Source: an uncultured bacterium (GTDB lineage Bacteria; Bacteroidota; Bacteroidia; Sphingobacteriales; Sphingobacteriaceae). From it: a stretch of 64,000 nucleotides of DNA. The position numbers and the translations under genes are program-made. Position 1 is the stretch's first letter; each line of letters begins with the position of its first letter. Under the pieces are notes generated by a model that ran no database searches, had not been told where the DNA came from, and saw nothing but the letters and a program-made list of their open reading frames with translations. This document shows positions 28,548 to 36,587 of this stretch, in pieces. The DNA is taken from contig CAIKLP010000081.1 of NCBI GenBank assembly GCA_903828245.1, forward strand, positions 31,189-95,188. Direction: 5' to 3'.

Positions 28548-29048
28548 ATGATTCATATAACTGCAAATAAGCAATTTACCTTTGAGTTAAACGGAAGCAA
28601 AAACGATTTAACCATTACTGGAAACGAATCCAATATTCAATTTGAAAAAATTGCAGACAATCATTTCAGTATATTAATAGGTACAAGTTCTTATAATGCA
28701 GAGTTAATTCATTTAGACGCTGCAAGTAAAACGGCTTGCATCAAAGTAAATGGCAACAAATACGATTTAGTATTGAAAGACCAATACGATGATTTATTAA
28801 AATCATTAGGCATAGATGTAGGTGCTGCAAAAAAAATAAACGACATCAAGGCGCCTATGCCTGGCTTAGTATTAAAGGTATTAGTAAAAGATGGCGATGT
28901 AATTAAAAAAGGAGATAATCTTTTGGTATTAGAAGCGATGAAAATGGAAAATAGCATTAAAGCGCCGGCAGACGCTACCATTAAAGCTATCAAAATTACT
29001 CCTGGCGATAAAGTAGAAAAAAATCAGGCAATGATATTATTAGCGTAA
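28548..29048 (+). CDS. Biotin/lipoyl carrier protein (biotin carboxyl carrier type)
   Basis: A 166-residue protein whose last ~75 residues form a biotinyl domain with PMPGLVLKVLVKDGD and the biotin-attachment motif EAMKMEN (Lys near residue 137). The N-terminal half is a beta-rich region like that of carrier subunits of propionyl- or acetyl-CoA carboxylases. No carboxylase or carboxyltransferase gene is adjacent, so its enzyme partner lies elsewhere. Its 3' end overlaps the convergent rhomboid gene by 9 bp. Confidence 0.88.
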   Translation: MIHITANKQFTFELNGSKNDLTITGNESNIQFEKIADNHFSILIGTSSYNAELIHLDAASKTACIKVNGNKYDLVLKDQYDDLLKSLGIDVGAAKKINDIKAPMPGLVLKVLVKDGDVIKKGDNLLVLEAMKMENSIKAPADATIKAIKITPGDKVEKNQAMILLA

Positions 29049-29651
29049 TACTTGTTCCATAAAATGAACAATAACTTTAGGCATCAATAATATAGTTAAT
29101 ACCACCCCGGCCAAAGCTCCCCCAAAATGCGCATCGTGATTGATGTGATCTGCTGCTTTTTTAGCCGCTACATAACAATAGCTCAAATACAAGCCTGCAA
29201 ATATATAGGCTGGAATACCTATGGGTATTATAAAAAGATAAATCTTTGTTAAGGGTAAAAATAAGATATAGCTAAAAAGCACAGCCGATATCGCGCCCGA
29301 AGCTCCTAAACTATAATAACCCGTATTGTTTTTATATTTTATAATGGTACTGATATCACTTAAAAACAATCCGCCAAAATACACCACTGCAAATTGCCAA
29401 TGCCCAATTATTCTTTCTAACTCGAATGCAAAAAAGAAGAAAGTAAAACTGTTAAACAATAAATGATTCCAATCAGCATGTGCAAATCCACTGCTCAGCA
29501 TGCCAAGTAATTTTCTGTTGCGGTGAATACTAAATGGATGTAGCATTAATTTACGCAACAACGTAGGGTTAGCGTAAAATGCATAAATGGAAGTAGCCAA
29601 AATAAAAAGGAAAACTACAGTAGCTACTGGGCTTTGCGATATTATTTCCAT
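29040..29651 (-). CDS. Rhomboid-family intramembrane serine protease
   Basis: A 203-residue protein with about six helices. The rhomboid motifs are present: HADWNHLLFNSFTFFFF in helix 2, the catalytic Ser in YSLGASGAISAVLF, and the catalytic His in NHDAHFGGALAGVV. It cleaves membrane proteins inside or near the bilayer. It overlaps the upstream M14 peptidase gene by 10 bp and so is the last gene of the motor operon transcript. That makes the motor proteins candidate, unproven substrates. Confidence 0.92.
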   Translation of the reverse strand: MEIISQSPVATVVFLFILATSIYAFYANPTLLRKLMLHPFSIHRNRKLLGMLSSGFAHADWNHLLFNSFTFFFFAFELERIIGHWQFAVVYFGGLFLSDISTIIKYKNNTGYYSLGASGAISAVLFSYILFLPLTKIYLFIIPIGIPAYIFAGLYLSYCYVAAKKAADHINHDAHFGGALAGVVLTILLMPKVIVHFMEQVLR

Positions 29652-31387
29652 GCGCCATCTGATTTATTTTCGATGCGATAAATAGGGTAACGCAAATAAC
29701 TTTTTTCGAAGTAGGGAGAATGCTGGTAAACAAAATCTAATTGCGCCGCGCCATTATTGGCAAACTTACTGTCTGATTTTACTTTTGCTTGCAATAAATT
29801 ATTTAATGCCGTATCTGTTTTTAATATTTCGGCAGCTAAATCTTCGAACACATAATCGGAGTATCCTTCTTTTTGTCCTAAACAGGCATCAAAAAAATTC
29901 CAATTAAAATAAGAGTCGATGGCTTGTGGTTCTAAGGTTTCCATTATAAAACGAACACCTACTTGATCGGTATATACTATAAAATCGTTAGCCGAAATAT
30001 GGAGCATTTGTTCTTTACTTACAGGCTTGGTATTATAATGCAAATAATGTCCTTCGTATGGCTTATTAAGGGTTTGGTATTGCGATACATAATAACAATT
30101 TACCTTCAAATTGTTTAGCTCCTGCCCAATACTTTCTATTTTAACATGATTAGCGCGCAACCTTTCTATTACTTCTTTCCAAGCAAATGGAATGATATAA
30201 GCAAAAGGCTTTGCCACAGAATCTGTTGGCTGGTAAGTGTCTAAATATTTTACCAGGGTATTTACAGGTTCTTTTCTGTCGTAGTATAAACGATTTTTAC
30301 TACTTACCACCGATGGTTTTTGTTTTGCGCGATATCCTTTAAAATCAATCAAACTATTTTTACTAGAATCTACTTTCCAGTTTAATGGAAAATATTTTTT
30401 TTGAGCATCTAATGCAATTGCTTTTTCTTTTGCTGCAATTATTTCTGTTTTTAAGCGCGCCGAATTTTCGATGCTTGCTTTTAAAAAATCTGCAGTAGCA
30501 GCAGCGCGTTGATCAAACGGTTTTAGCATGTGCGTTTCTACTGTAAAGCCAATGCAATTAAATAAGGTGGTATAACCGCTGGCATATCTAGGGCTCTCGT
30601 AAAAGCACGACCAGCCTGCATCTGGGCTATCTGTCCAAGCATTTACATAAGGAATTGGATTCCATTTTTTTTCGTTTAAAGATTTTACCATTGCAGGAAG
30701 GAGTTGATCGGTCATCAGTGCAGACAAAGGCTTACTCAGCTTATCTTTTTGAGTAGCAATATAAGTAAGCACGTGTTGGTAATCTGCGCCATTGCTAGTA
30801 TGCGTATCGATGAAAATATGTGGTTGAACTTTTTGAAAAATTTCGACAAATGCAAAAGCATTTCTAGTATCCATTTTAATAAAATCTCTATTTAAATCTA
30901 AGTTTCTTGCGTTAGCTCTAAATCCATAAGCTTCTGGGCCATTTTGATTGGCCCTCGAATTTGAATTTCTATTTAGCGCACCATCAATATTATAAATAGG
31001 AATAATATAAATTTCACAATCATTTAAGAGCGCTTCATTTAACCCATTTGGAAAAAGTGTATTTTTTTCACCTAATAATGCAGCAGCCAAATAAACGGAA
31101 GCGTCAATGCCTTCCGGCTCTCCAGGATGTATGCCATTATTAATTAAAATTTTAACCTTATTAACCGAAGTGTTATAATTAGTAATTTTTATTAATTGCA
31201 AAGGATAGCCTGCATCTGTTAATCCAATGTTTTCTAAAGTAATATTTGCATATTTTTTAGTCAAACTTTGATAGGCTTCTATACAAGAAAAATAAGTATG
31301 GGTTTTGTTTCCGATGCTATTTTTTTGCGAAAACAAAAAAGTAGAAAACAAAAAGCAGGCAAAAAATAAAAGGAGTTTCTTAGCCAA
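29642..31387 (-). CDS. Secreted M14-family zinc carboxypeptidase
   Basis: A 581-residue protein with a signal peptide (residues 1-20) and an M14 catalytic domain at about 30-300. Zinc ligands are in NNGIHPGEPEG (His and Glu) and FIDTHTSNGADYQH (His), the substrate-binding NRDFIK is present, and the catalytic Glu is in CIGFTVETHML. A ~270-residue C-terminal region of unclear fold follows. It would trim peptides, possibly peptidoglycan stems, in the periplasm or outside. It starts 11 bp after motB, inside the motor operon. Confidence 0.9.
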   Translation of the reverse strand: MAKKLLLFFACFLFSTFLFSQKNSIGNKTHTYFSCIEAYQSLTKKYANITLENIGLTDAGYPLQLIKITNYNTSVNKVKILINNGIHPGEPEGIDASVYLAAALLGEKNTLFPNGLNEALLNDCEIYIIPIYNIDGALNRNSNSRANQNGPEAYGFRANARNLDLNRDFIKMDTRNAFAFVEIFQKVQPHIFIDTHTSNGADYQHVLTYIATQKDKLSKPLSALMTDQLLPAMVKSLNEKKWNPIPYVNAWTDSPDAGWSCFYESPRYASGYTTLFNCIGFTVETHMLKPFDQRAAATADFLKASIENSARLKTEIIAAKEKAIALDAQKKYFPLNWKVDSSKNSLIDFKGYRAKQKPSVVSSKNRLYYDRKEPVNTLVKYLDTYQPTDSVAKPFAYIIPFAWKEVIERLRANHVKIESIGQELNNLKVNCYYVSQYQTLNKPYEGHYLHYNTKPVSKEQMLHISANDFIVYTDQVGVRFIMETLEPQAIDSYFNWNFFDACLGQKEGYSDYVFEDLAAEILKTDTALNNLLQAKVKSDSKFANNGAAQLDFVYQHSPYFEKSYLRYPIYRIENKSDGAWK

Positions 31388-31398
31388 TGAGATAAATT

Positions 31399-32052
31399 TT
31401 AATAATAAATTCGGAGTACCACTCTTCTATTAAAAGCCCTGTTTTTATCTATTGGTTTACCAATAGCATCTTTATTTGGTTTAATAGGTTTGGTGTCGCC
31501 ATATCCAGAAGCCTTCAACCTTGCGGGCTCAACGCCTCTATCAATTAAATATTGAATGGTTTGGGAGGCTCTAGAAGTGCTGAGCTCCCAATTGGATTTA
31601 TAGAAATCGTTTGAAATAGGTACGTCATCTGTATGACCTTCCACATCTATTTTAAAATTTTTAATATCAGAACTAGTAATGGCACTCACTACTCGGTCAA
31701 CTACACTTTTCCCATTGTCTAATAATTCTGCTTCGCCCGAATTAAACATACCCTTGCTCAGTACATTCATTTTAATACCATCGGCATCTAATTTGATATC
31801 CACTAAACTATCCGCTTTTTCTTGCGCCAACACAGAGTCCAGTGTTTCTTTAATTTGCGTTAAACTAGACTTTACTTCTTTTTGATTCAGTTTTTCTTTT
31901 ACCGAATTATTTACTTCAGACCAAGCGGTTTGGTCTATGGTAGATACAGAAACAATCAATACGAAAAAGGCCAATAAATTGGTAATGGTATCGGCATAGG
32001 TAATCAGCCAATTCTCATTTTCTTCTTCGAAATGAATTTTTTTCCTGGCCAT
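31399..32052 (-). CDS. MotB-like stator protein with OmpA domain
   Basis: A 217-residue protein. The N-terminus WLITYADTITNLLAFFVL gives a single helix (about 16-37) whose Asp21 aligns with the proton-carrying Asp of MotB. A linker (about 40-85) is followed by an OmpA/MotB peptidoglycan-binding domain with DVEGHTDDVPI near residue 137, then WELSTSRA, and NRAFNRRVVLRI at the end. The short tail, YADT motif and MotA-type partner mark it as a flagellar-type MotB rather than ExbD, TolR or GldM. It begins 5 bp after the motA-like gene. Confidence 0.92.
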   Translation of the reverse strand: MARKKIHFEEENENWLITYADTITNLLAFFVLIVSVSTIDQTAWSEVNNSVKEKLNQKEVKSSLTQIKETLDSVLAQEKADSLVDIKLDADGIKMNVLSKGMFNSGEAELLDNGKSVVDRVVSAITSSDIKNFKIDVEGHTDDVPISNDFYKSNWELSTSRASQTIQYLIDRGVEPARLKASGYGDTKPIKPNKDAIGKPIDKNRAFNRRVVLRIYY

Positions 32053-32057
32053 TCCGA

Positions 32058-32888
32058 TTACTTCTTATTCTCCGCTTTTAATTGCTTGATAGTGTACGAT
32101 CGATCTAAATAGGTTTGTAATTTATCCTTAATAAATAGCGGTGATTTATTTTCGGCAATCAGTTGCACGCCTTCTAACATTAACTCTTCGCGAATTTTAT
32201 TATAGTCGGCACTTAACATAATTTTTTTAGAAACCGGATAAAAGAATAAATGGGTAAAAGTTACACCGTATAAAGTAACCAATAAACCGGTTGCTAAACC
32301 TGGTCCAATTTTAGAAGGGTCATCTAAGCTCGAAAGCATATAAACCAATCCAAATAAGGTACCAAACATACCAAAAGCCGGACCCGAGTTGCCCATATTT
32401 TTTAATACTTCCGAAACTTTATGGGTGTTCGAATAATTTTCGTCAATACTGGTTTCGCCAATTACCCTTACTTCGTCTATCGAATAATTTGTACTAATCA
32501 AAGAAAATAAATAGGAAGTAAAATCGTGTTTTTGTTTGTCTTGAATGGTGCGTAAAAATTCTAATCTATTTGTTTTGTATTCGTTACTCCAAGTAACAAT
32601 AGATTCGATGTCTTTTTGTAAAACCTTTTGCGTATTAATAGACTGATGAAAAGTTTGTCCCATTTTGGCAAAAGCCGAACGCATCAATTTACTTGGATAA
32701 ATAATAAAGGCGTTGGTTAACAAACCTCCCATTACAATTAAAAAACTGGGCAAGTCTAAAAATCGGTTGATAAATAAATATGGAAAATATTCTTTTAATG
32801 GAATAATGCCAATGATATCGAGGATACCCGTCATCAATAAACCTAAAGAAAAAATTATCCATAAAAACGATAGTATGGAAAACCTCAT
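32058..32888 (-). CDS. MotA-like stator protein
   Basis: A 276-residue protein with four predicted helices (about 5-28, 46-64, 167-188, 196-219) and a ~100-residue cytoplasmic loop between helices 2 and 3, the MotA layout. MSSLDDPSKIGPGLATGLL matches the MotA helix 3-4 loop, and GPAFGMFGTLFG and FFYPVS hold the two functionally key prolines (Pro170, Pro218). It forms the proton or sodium channel with MotB and would push on FliG. Its start overlaps the upstream TPR gene stop by 4 bp. It is clearly nearer to MotA/PomA than to ExbB, TolQ or GldL. Confidence 0.93.
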   Translation of the reverse strand: MRFSILSFLWIIFSLGLLMTGILDIIGIIPLKEYFPYLFINRFLDLPSFLIVMGGLLTNAFIIYPSKLMRSAFAKMGQTFHQSINTQKVLQKDIESIVTWSNEYKTNRLEFLRTIQDKQKHDFTSYLFSLISTNYSIDEVRVIGETSIDENYSNTHKVSEVLKNMGNSGPAFGMFGTLFGLVYMLSSLDDPSKIGPGLATGLLVTLYGVTFTHLFFYPVSKKIMLSADYNKIREELMLEGVQLIAENKSPLFIKDKLQTYLDRSYTIKQLKAENKK

Positions 32889-33442
32889 TTGCGAATATAT
32901 TTTTGATTAATAACGGGAACTTTAAAGTCTTTGTCTATTAACTTAGCTTGTTCCCAAACTCGTTTAGCTAATTCTACTTCGCCTTTGGTAAAGTATACGC
33001 TGCCTTTTAAACCTAAGGCTTCAGATGATTCGCCATAAAACATAGCGCTATCAATATAAGCCAAAGACATATCGTAAGTTTTTTTCGAATAAGCGTCTTG
33101 CGCTAAACGGTAAAAACGCAACATTTTATTGGCGTCGATTTTTTTAATGGGTTCTTTGTCTTCTTTAGCTACGACCGCTTTTTTGTCTTTTTTAACAATC
33201 GTATCTTCGGGATTCATTAAATTACTTTGTAAATCTTTCCCGTTAAATTCTAAATAAAACTCTTGTTCATTTACATCTAAAGCTAAATCTACAGCAGAGT
33301 TTTGGTTTTTGTATTTAATTTTTAAACGCGCTTTTGTGGTATCCACTTTTTGAAAAGGATTAGCTTGTCCAAAAGCCATCCCGCCAAATAAACAAAACGC
33401 GACTATAAAACAAAAGGTGTTGGTATAAAATTTCATCCTCAT
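32885..33442 (-). CDS. Exported TPR-like protein of the motor operon
   Basis: A 185-residue protein with a signal peptide (about 1-25, ending AFGQ; a second ATG is two codons in). A charged middle follows, then a TPR-like helical region at about 105-172 (LAQDAYSKKTYDMSLAYID, GSVYFTKGEVELAKRVWEQA). It is periplasmic or secreted. It overlaps motA by 4 bp and follows the OMP-like gene by 6 bp, so it is translationally linked to the motor. I do not recognise a named family. It could be a periplasmic collar or assembly factor. Confidence 0.8.
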   Translation of the reverse strand: MRMKFYTNTFCFIVAFCLFGGMAFGQANPFQKVDTTKARLKIKYKNQNSAVDLALDVNEQEFYLEFNGKDLQSNLMNPEDTIVKKDKKAVVAKEDKEPIKKIDANKMLRFYRLAQDAYSKKTYDMSLAYIDSAMFYGESSEALGLKGSVYFTKGEVELAKRVWEQAKLIDKDFKVPVINQKYIRK

Positions 33443-33448
33443 CTTAAA

Positions 33449-34507
33449 TTAAAATTTAAAAGATAAATAAAGCGCGTAATTTAAATTATTTAAAGTAACA
33501 GAAGCTGTTTCTCTTTTAAATACCCCAGGATACAAACCATAGGTGGCTTGTGCACCCATACCAAAATTTTTAGTAAGGTTTACATTTAATCCCATACCTG
33601 CATTCACATATACTTTATTATAAAAAGTAACGCCACCACTGTATTGATACTCTAACCAATAGCTTGTCGATCTTTGTTTTGGTGCAAAATATTTAGAACC
33701 TCTTAAGCCAGCCGATGGAATCAAAGCTGTTCCTAACATAGTGCCAATAGAAGAATTTGTAGTTGCAAATTCAAAATTATAATAATTTAGTCTTGCATAT
33801 AAACCAAAGAAAGCGCTTTTATCTGGCAAAGTATTTTGATCGTAAACAAATTCCACAAAATTAGAAGTTGACATCGATTTCACTATATATATTCTACTGT
33901 CTTCGATGTAATTGTTTATGCCATTAAATGCAACCCCCACATTTAAGTGCCTGCGCGCTTTAAAGGTAGATTCCTTTAATCGGGTATATAATGTTTCGTT
34001 CCAAAGCACTTCTCTACTAACGGCATTTACAAATCTAATATTCATCACAAATCCATTCGTGCTGTCAAAAAATAAACTGCAGTCTACTAAACTTTGTACG
34101 CCATATTTTTTACAAACTGCATCCAGTGCATCGGGATTTTGTCTATAGGTACTGATATTACTTTGATTGTCAATTTTAATTAAAGAGTCGTTACCATCAA
34201 TTTTCAAAATCATTTTTTTCTCAAACTCGGGCACCGAAATTACGCTGAAGGCTTTTTTCTTCAATACATCTTCGAGTTGTAAGCGCAATAATTTTTGTGT
34301 GATAATAATGGGCTTATCTGATTTTGAAGTAACATCAAACAGCGCAATTCTTCTGGCAGAAAAAGGAATGTCGTTCACCGAGGCACCTACATTAAGCAAC
34401 AGTTCTTCGTATTCTGTTAAGATGGTTTGCACATCGTATTTTTGCGACCAAGCAAGTTCTGTACTTAATAAAATAAGTAGTATAACTAAGTGTTTAACTA
34501 ATTTCAT
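33449..34507 (-). CDS. Secreted protein with FlgO/CsgG-like domain and C-terminal beta-barrel
   Basis: A 352-residue protein with a signal peptide (residues 1-21). Residues ~25-185 look like the LpoB/FlgO/CsgG type of fold: IALFDVTSKSDKP, then CKKYGVQSLVDCSLFF and MNIRFVNAVSREVLWNETLY, which resembles the common 'variable from conversion to output' strand pair of such proteins. Residues ~190-352 are alternating strands ending in aromatic LSFKF, suggesting a small outer-membrane barrel. FlgO in Vibrio is an outer-membrane flagellar motor component. The domain call is by eye and moderate. It overlaps the FliF-FliG gene by 4 bp. Confidence 0.72.
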   Translation of the reverse strand: MKLVKHLVILLILLSTELAWSQKYDVQTILTEYEELLLNVGASVNDIPFSARRIALFDVTSKSDKPIIITQKLLRLQLEDVLKKKAFSVISVPEFEKKMILKIDGNDSLIKIDNQSNISTYRQNPDALDAVCKKYGVQSLVDCSLFFDSTNGFVMNIRFVNAVSREVLWNETLYTRLKESTFKARRHLNVGVAFNGINNYIEDSRIYIVKSMSTSNFVEFVYDQNTLPDKSAFFGLYARLNYYNFEFATTNSSIGTMLGTALIPSAGLRGSKYFAPKQRSTSYWLEYQYSGGVTFYNKVYVNAGMGLNVNLTKNFGMGAQATYGLYPGVFKRETASVTLNNLNYALYLSFKF

Positions 34508-36342
34508 GCAGTAAGTTTCCCTTTCAGTTTATCTAGTATTAGTTTTCTAGCTTTTTCAATTTCTTCTAAAGCTAAATCTTTATTATAATCAATTTCTGAT
34601 TTGATTAATAATTGCTCACGTTTAGGGCGTAGGTTAACAAGTTTTTCGACAATTGATTCGTCGGCATTAATTAAAGCTCGGGCAATAGTTACAGACTCAA
34701 CTTCTTCTAAAGCACGTTGTAAGAATATATCTTCTTGCTCAAAAATTTCTTCGAATGTAATAAAGCGCTCTTTAATTTTTCTAGCTAAGTCTAAATCGTA
34801 ACCAGCCAATTCATCGATGTATTTTTTCTGTTCGCCAGTTGGCAAAGTATCTAATAGGCCAGTGATGGTTTTTAAACCATCTAAGCTCACGTATTTCATA
34901 TCGTTCATAGCCATTGCTTTGGCAGAAAAATAAGAGGCAATTTCTTTATATACCGCTACCGACAAATCGTTGATGCTGCTCATCTTTTGAAGAATGATAG
35001 ATTGTTTGGTGCTATCAAAATCGCGGATAATCCCCATGCTTCTTTTGGGTGGCAATTGCGCTAAAACAATTGCAGCAAGTTCTTCGCTTTCTTCTTTAAT
35101 CAAGAACATTACTTGTTGTTCGTTTAATTGATTTAAGAAATGGAAAATATCTCTTTCTTTTGTTTTAGGTTCAGATTGTAAAGTATTAATCTCTTTTTTA
35201 AATTCTTCAATTTGTTTTAATTGTTCTTCTGGAACAATAGTAGGCGTATCATCTAAAGATATTTCTACATAATTGTAATTGTCTTTAGATAAATGTGAAT
35301 TTAAAAAAGGTAATAATTTTGGATTGGTTGCTTTTAAAATATTGACAATTTTTTGTAAGCCTTTGCGTTCGTCTTCTTCTACCCAATGATTAAACAAGTC
35401 GGCTACTTTAGCTTTGTTGCTAATAAACTCTTTTGTTACATAAGATCGCATTTCTGCAAGCCTTGCAAATTGCTCTAGGTTTTCTTCTTGATGATTAACC
35501 GCTGGATTTTTCTGCGCCGTTTCTAATTGTTCCACTTTGCTGTGTAAAATTTGCAGCGCTTCTTCGGCTTTTGTATTTTTCTTTGGCTTTAATAATAAGT
35601 AAAGCAATACAAAGGCAAATACCATTATAATTAATAAAATAGCTAAGTATGGTAGCAATGCAGCAATACTTAAACCCTTGTCGCCTGGAGTTGTTGGCTC
35701 TGTTTTGTTATTTTGCGGAAATGTTTGAGGGGGCTGTTGTTGCGGTTGCGGCATCATTTGCGGTGGCATTTGACTTAAAGCGGCAACATTAGCACCTGCC
35801 TTTTGCAAATCTTGATAGGCATTTGGCGATGGCGGAAAAACTTGCGACTGAACAATTAATCGGTCGCCATTAGCTGCGTCTAATGGAATGGAATTTCTGA
35901 TTAATTGATCTATAAAACCTAGTGCATTAGAATCGTAGCAAGTATCCATTACTACCAATACCGTTTTTTGTTTTCCACTTCCAATATTAAATGGTGCGTA
36001 AACACCTTGGTCGTTGGTCACTACATTTGAGCCGTCCATTACACCAGGTAAATAGTCGACAGACAGGGTAGTGTCTAAAACAGGCACCACCGAATCCATT
36101 ACAAATTGTGGCGATTTAAATTTTACATCTACTAAAAAGTTAGTGCCTTTTAAATAGGGTAAAATGGTATTGTAAACCAAGCGTTCTAACTTCTTTGCTT
36201 CGGTATAGTTTTCTTTTGAAAAGGGATTTTCTTGCAAAGTACCTATTTGAGCATAAGCGTTGTTGTTAGCGGTATTAAGCAACAAAACGCTTGTTAGTAG
36301 TGCAAAAAATAAAATAAAAGTCTTCTTTCTGTTGTACAGCAT
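34504..36342 (-). CDS. FliF-FliG-like fusion protein (putative rotor)
   Basis: A 612-residue protein. Order: signal peptide (1-32); a FliF ring-building-motif-3-like domain (about 45-170) ending FIDQLIRNSIPLDAANGD, like the FliF 'LVKxAVGFDxxRGD' stretch; a Pro/Gln-rich linker (172-220); one helix (225-252); a FliF-tail-like NKAKVADLFNHWVEED (309-324); then FliG-like middle (about 395-485, HFLNQLNEQQVMFLIKEE, AAIVLAQLPPKRSMGII) and C-terminal domains (about 500-608, ITFEEIFEQEDIFLQRALEE). Topology matches FliF: periplasmic ring, membrane helix, cytoplasmic FliG. It heads the motor operon. Family similarity is recalled, not searched. Confidence 0.82.
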   Translation of the reverse strand: MLYNRKKTFILFFALLTSVLLLNTANNNAYAQIGTLQENPFSKENYTEAKKLERLVYNTILPYLKGTNFLVDVKFKSPQFVMDSVVPVLDTTLSVDYLPGVMDGSNVVTNDQGVYAPFNIGSGKQKTVLVVMDTCYDSNALGFIDQLIRNSIPLDAANGDRLIVQSQVFPPSPNAYQDLQKAGANVAALSQMPPQMMPQPQQQPPQTFPQNNKTEPTTPGDKGLSIAALLPYLAILLIIMVFAFVLLYLLLKPKKNTKAEEALQILHSKVEQLETAQKNPAVNHQEENLEQFARLAEMRSYVTKEFISNKAKVADLFNHWVEEDERKGLQKIVNILKATNPKLLPFLNSHLSKDNYNYVEISLDDTPTIVPEEQLKQIEEFKKEINTLQSEPKTKERDIFHFLNQLNEQQVMFLIKEESEELAAIVLAQLPPKRSMGIIRDFDSTKQSIILQKMSSINDLSVAVYKEIASYFSAKAMAMNDMKYVSLDGLKTITGLLDTLPTGEQKKYIDELAGYDLDLARKIKERFITFEEIFEQEDIFLQRALEEVESVTIARALINADESIVEKLVNLRPKREQLLIKSEIDYNKDLALEEIEKARKLILDKLKGKLTA

Positions 36343-36541
36343 TAATCTTGGCGTAAGGTCAAAATTTATAATCCTATTCTTTATAATTCAGGCTATTCAT
36401 GCGCTAAAATAACAAAAAACTATTGTTTTCAACATTTTTGTGTGGAAAAATAACGCCATCGGGCATTAAAACAGGATTTAAAGCTTCCAATTTACAATTA
36501 TAGCCAAATTAGGATATCAACAAATCTAAAAAACGAGCTTG

Positions 36542-36570
36542 TTGCTAGGCTGTAAAAATCCCTATATTGG
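36542..36570 (+). promoter_or_regulatory. Probable promoter of the M13 peptidase gene
   Basis: TTG at 36542-36544 and TATATTGG at 36563-36570, 18 nt apart, resemble the phylum's promoter with one mismatch. It lies about 20 bp before the start codon at 36588, in the 245-bp divergent gap shared with the motor operon. No clear promoter for the motor operon was found in that gap. Confidence 0.4.
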
Positions 36571-36587
36571 CAGTCTAAATTATCATT

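Noticed and set aside
31399..32888. Zorya anti-phage system or GldL/GldM gliding motor
   Set aside because: The MotA-like protein has no long cytoplasmic tail as in ZorA and no ZorC/D/E genes are near; sequence features are MotA/MotB-like, not GldLM-like.
36343..36587. Promoter for the motor operon in the divergent gap
   Set aside because: Only an imperfect CAAAATTTA (minus-strand box with one extra base) was found and no TTG at a proper distance, so no promoter was listed.
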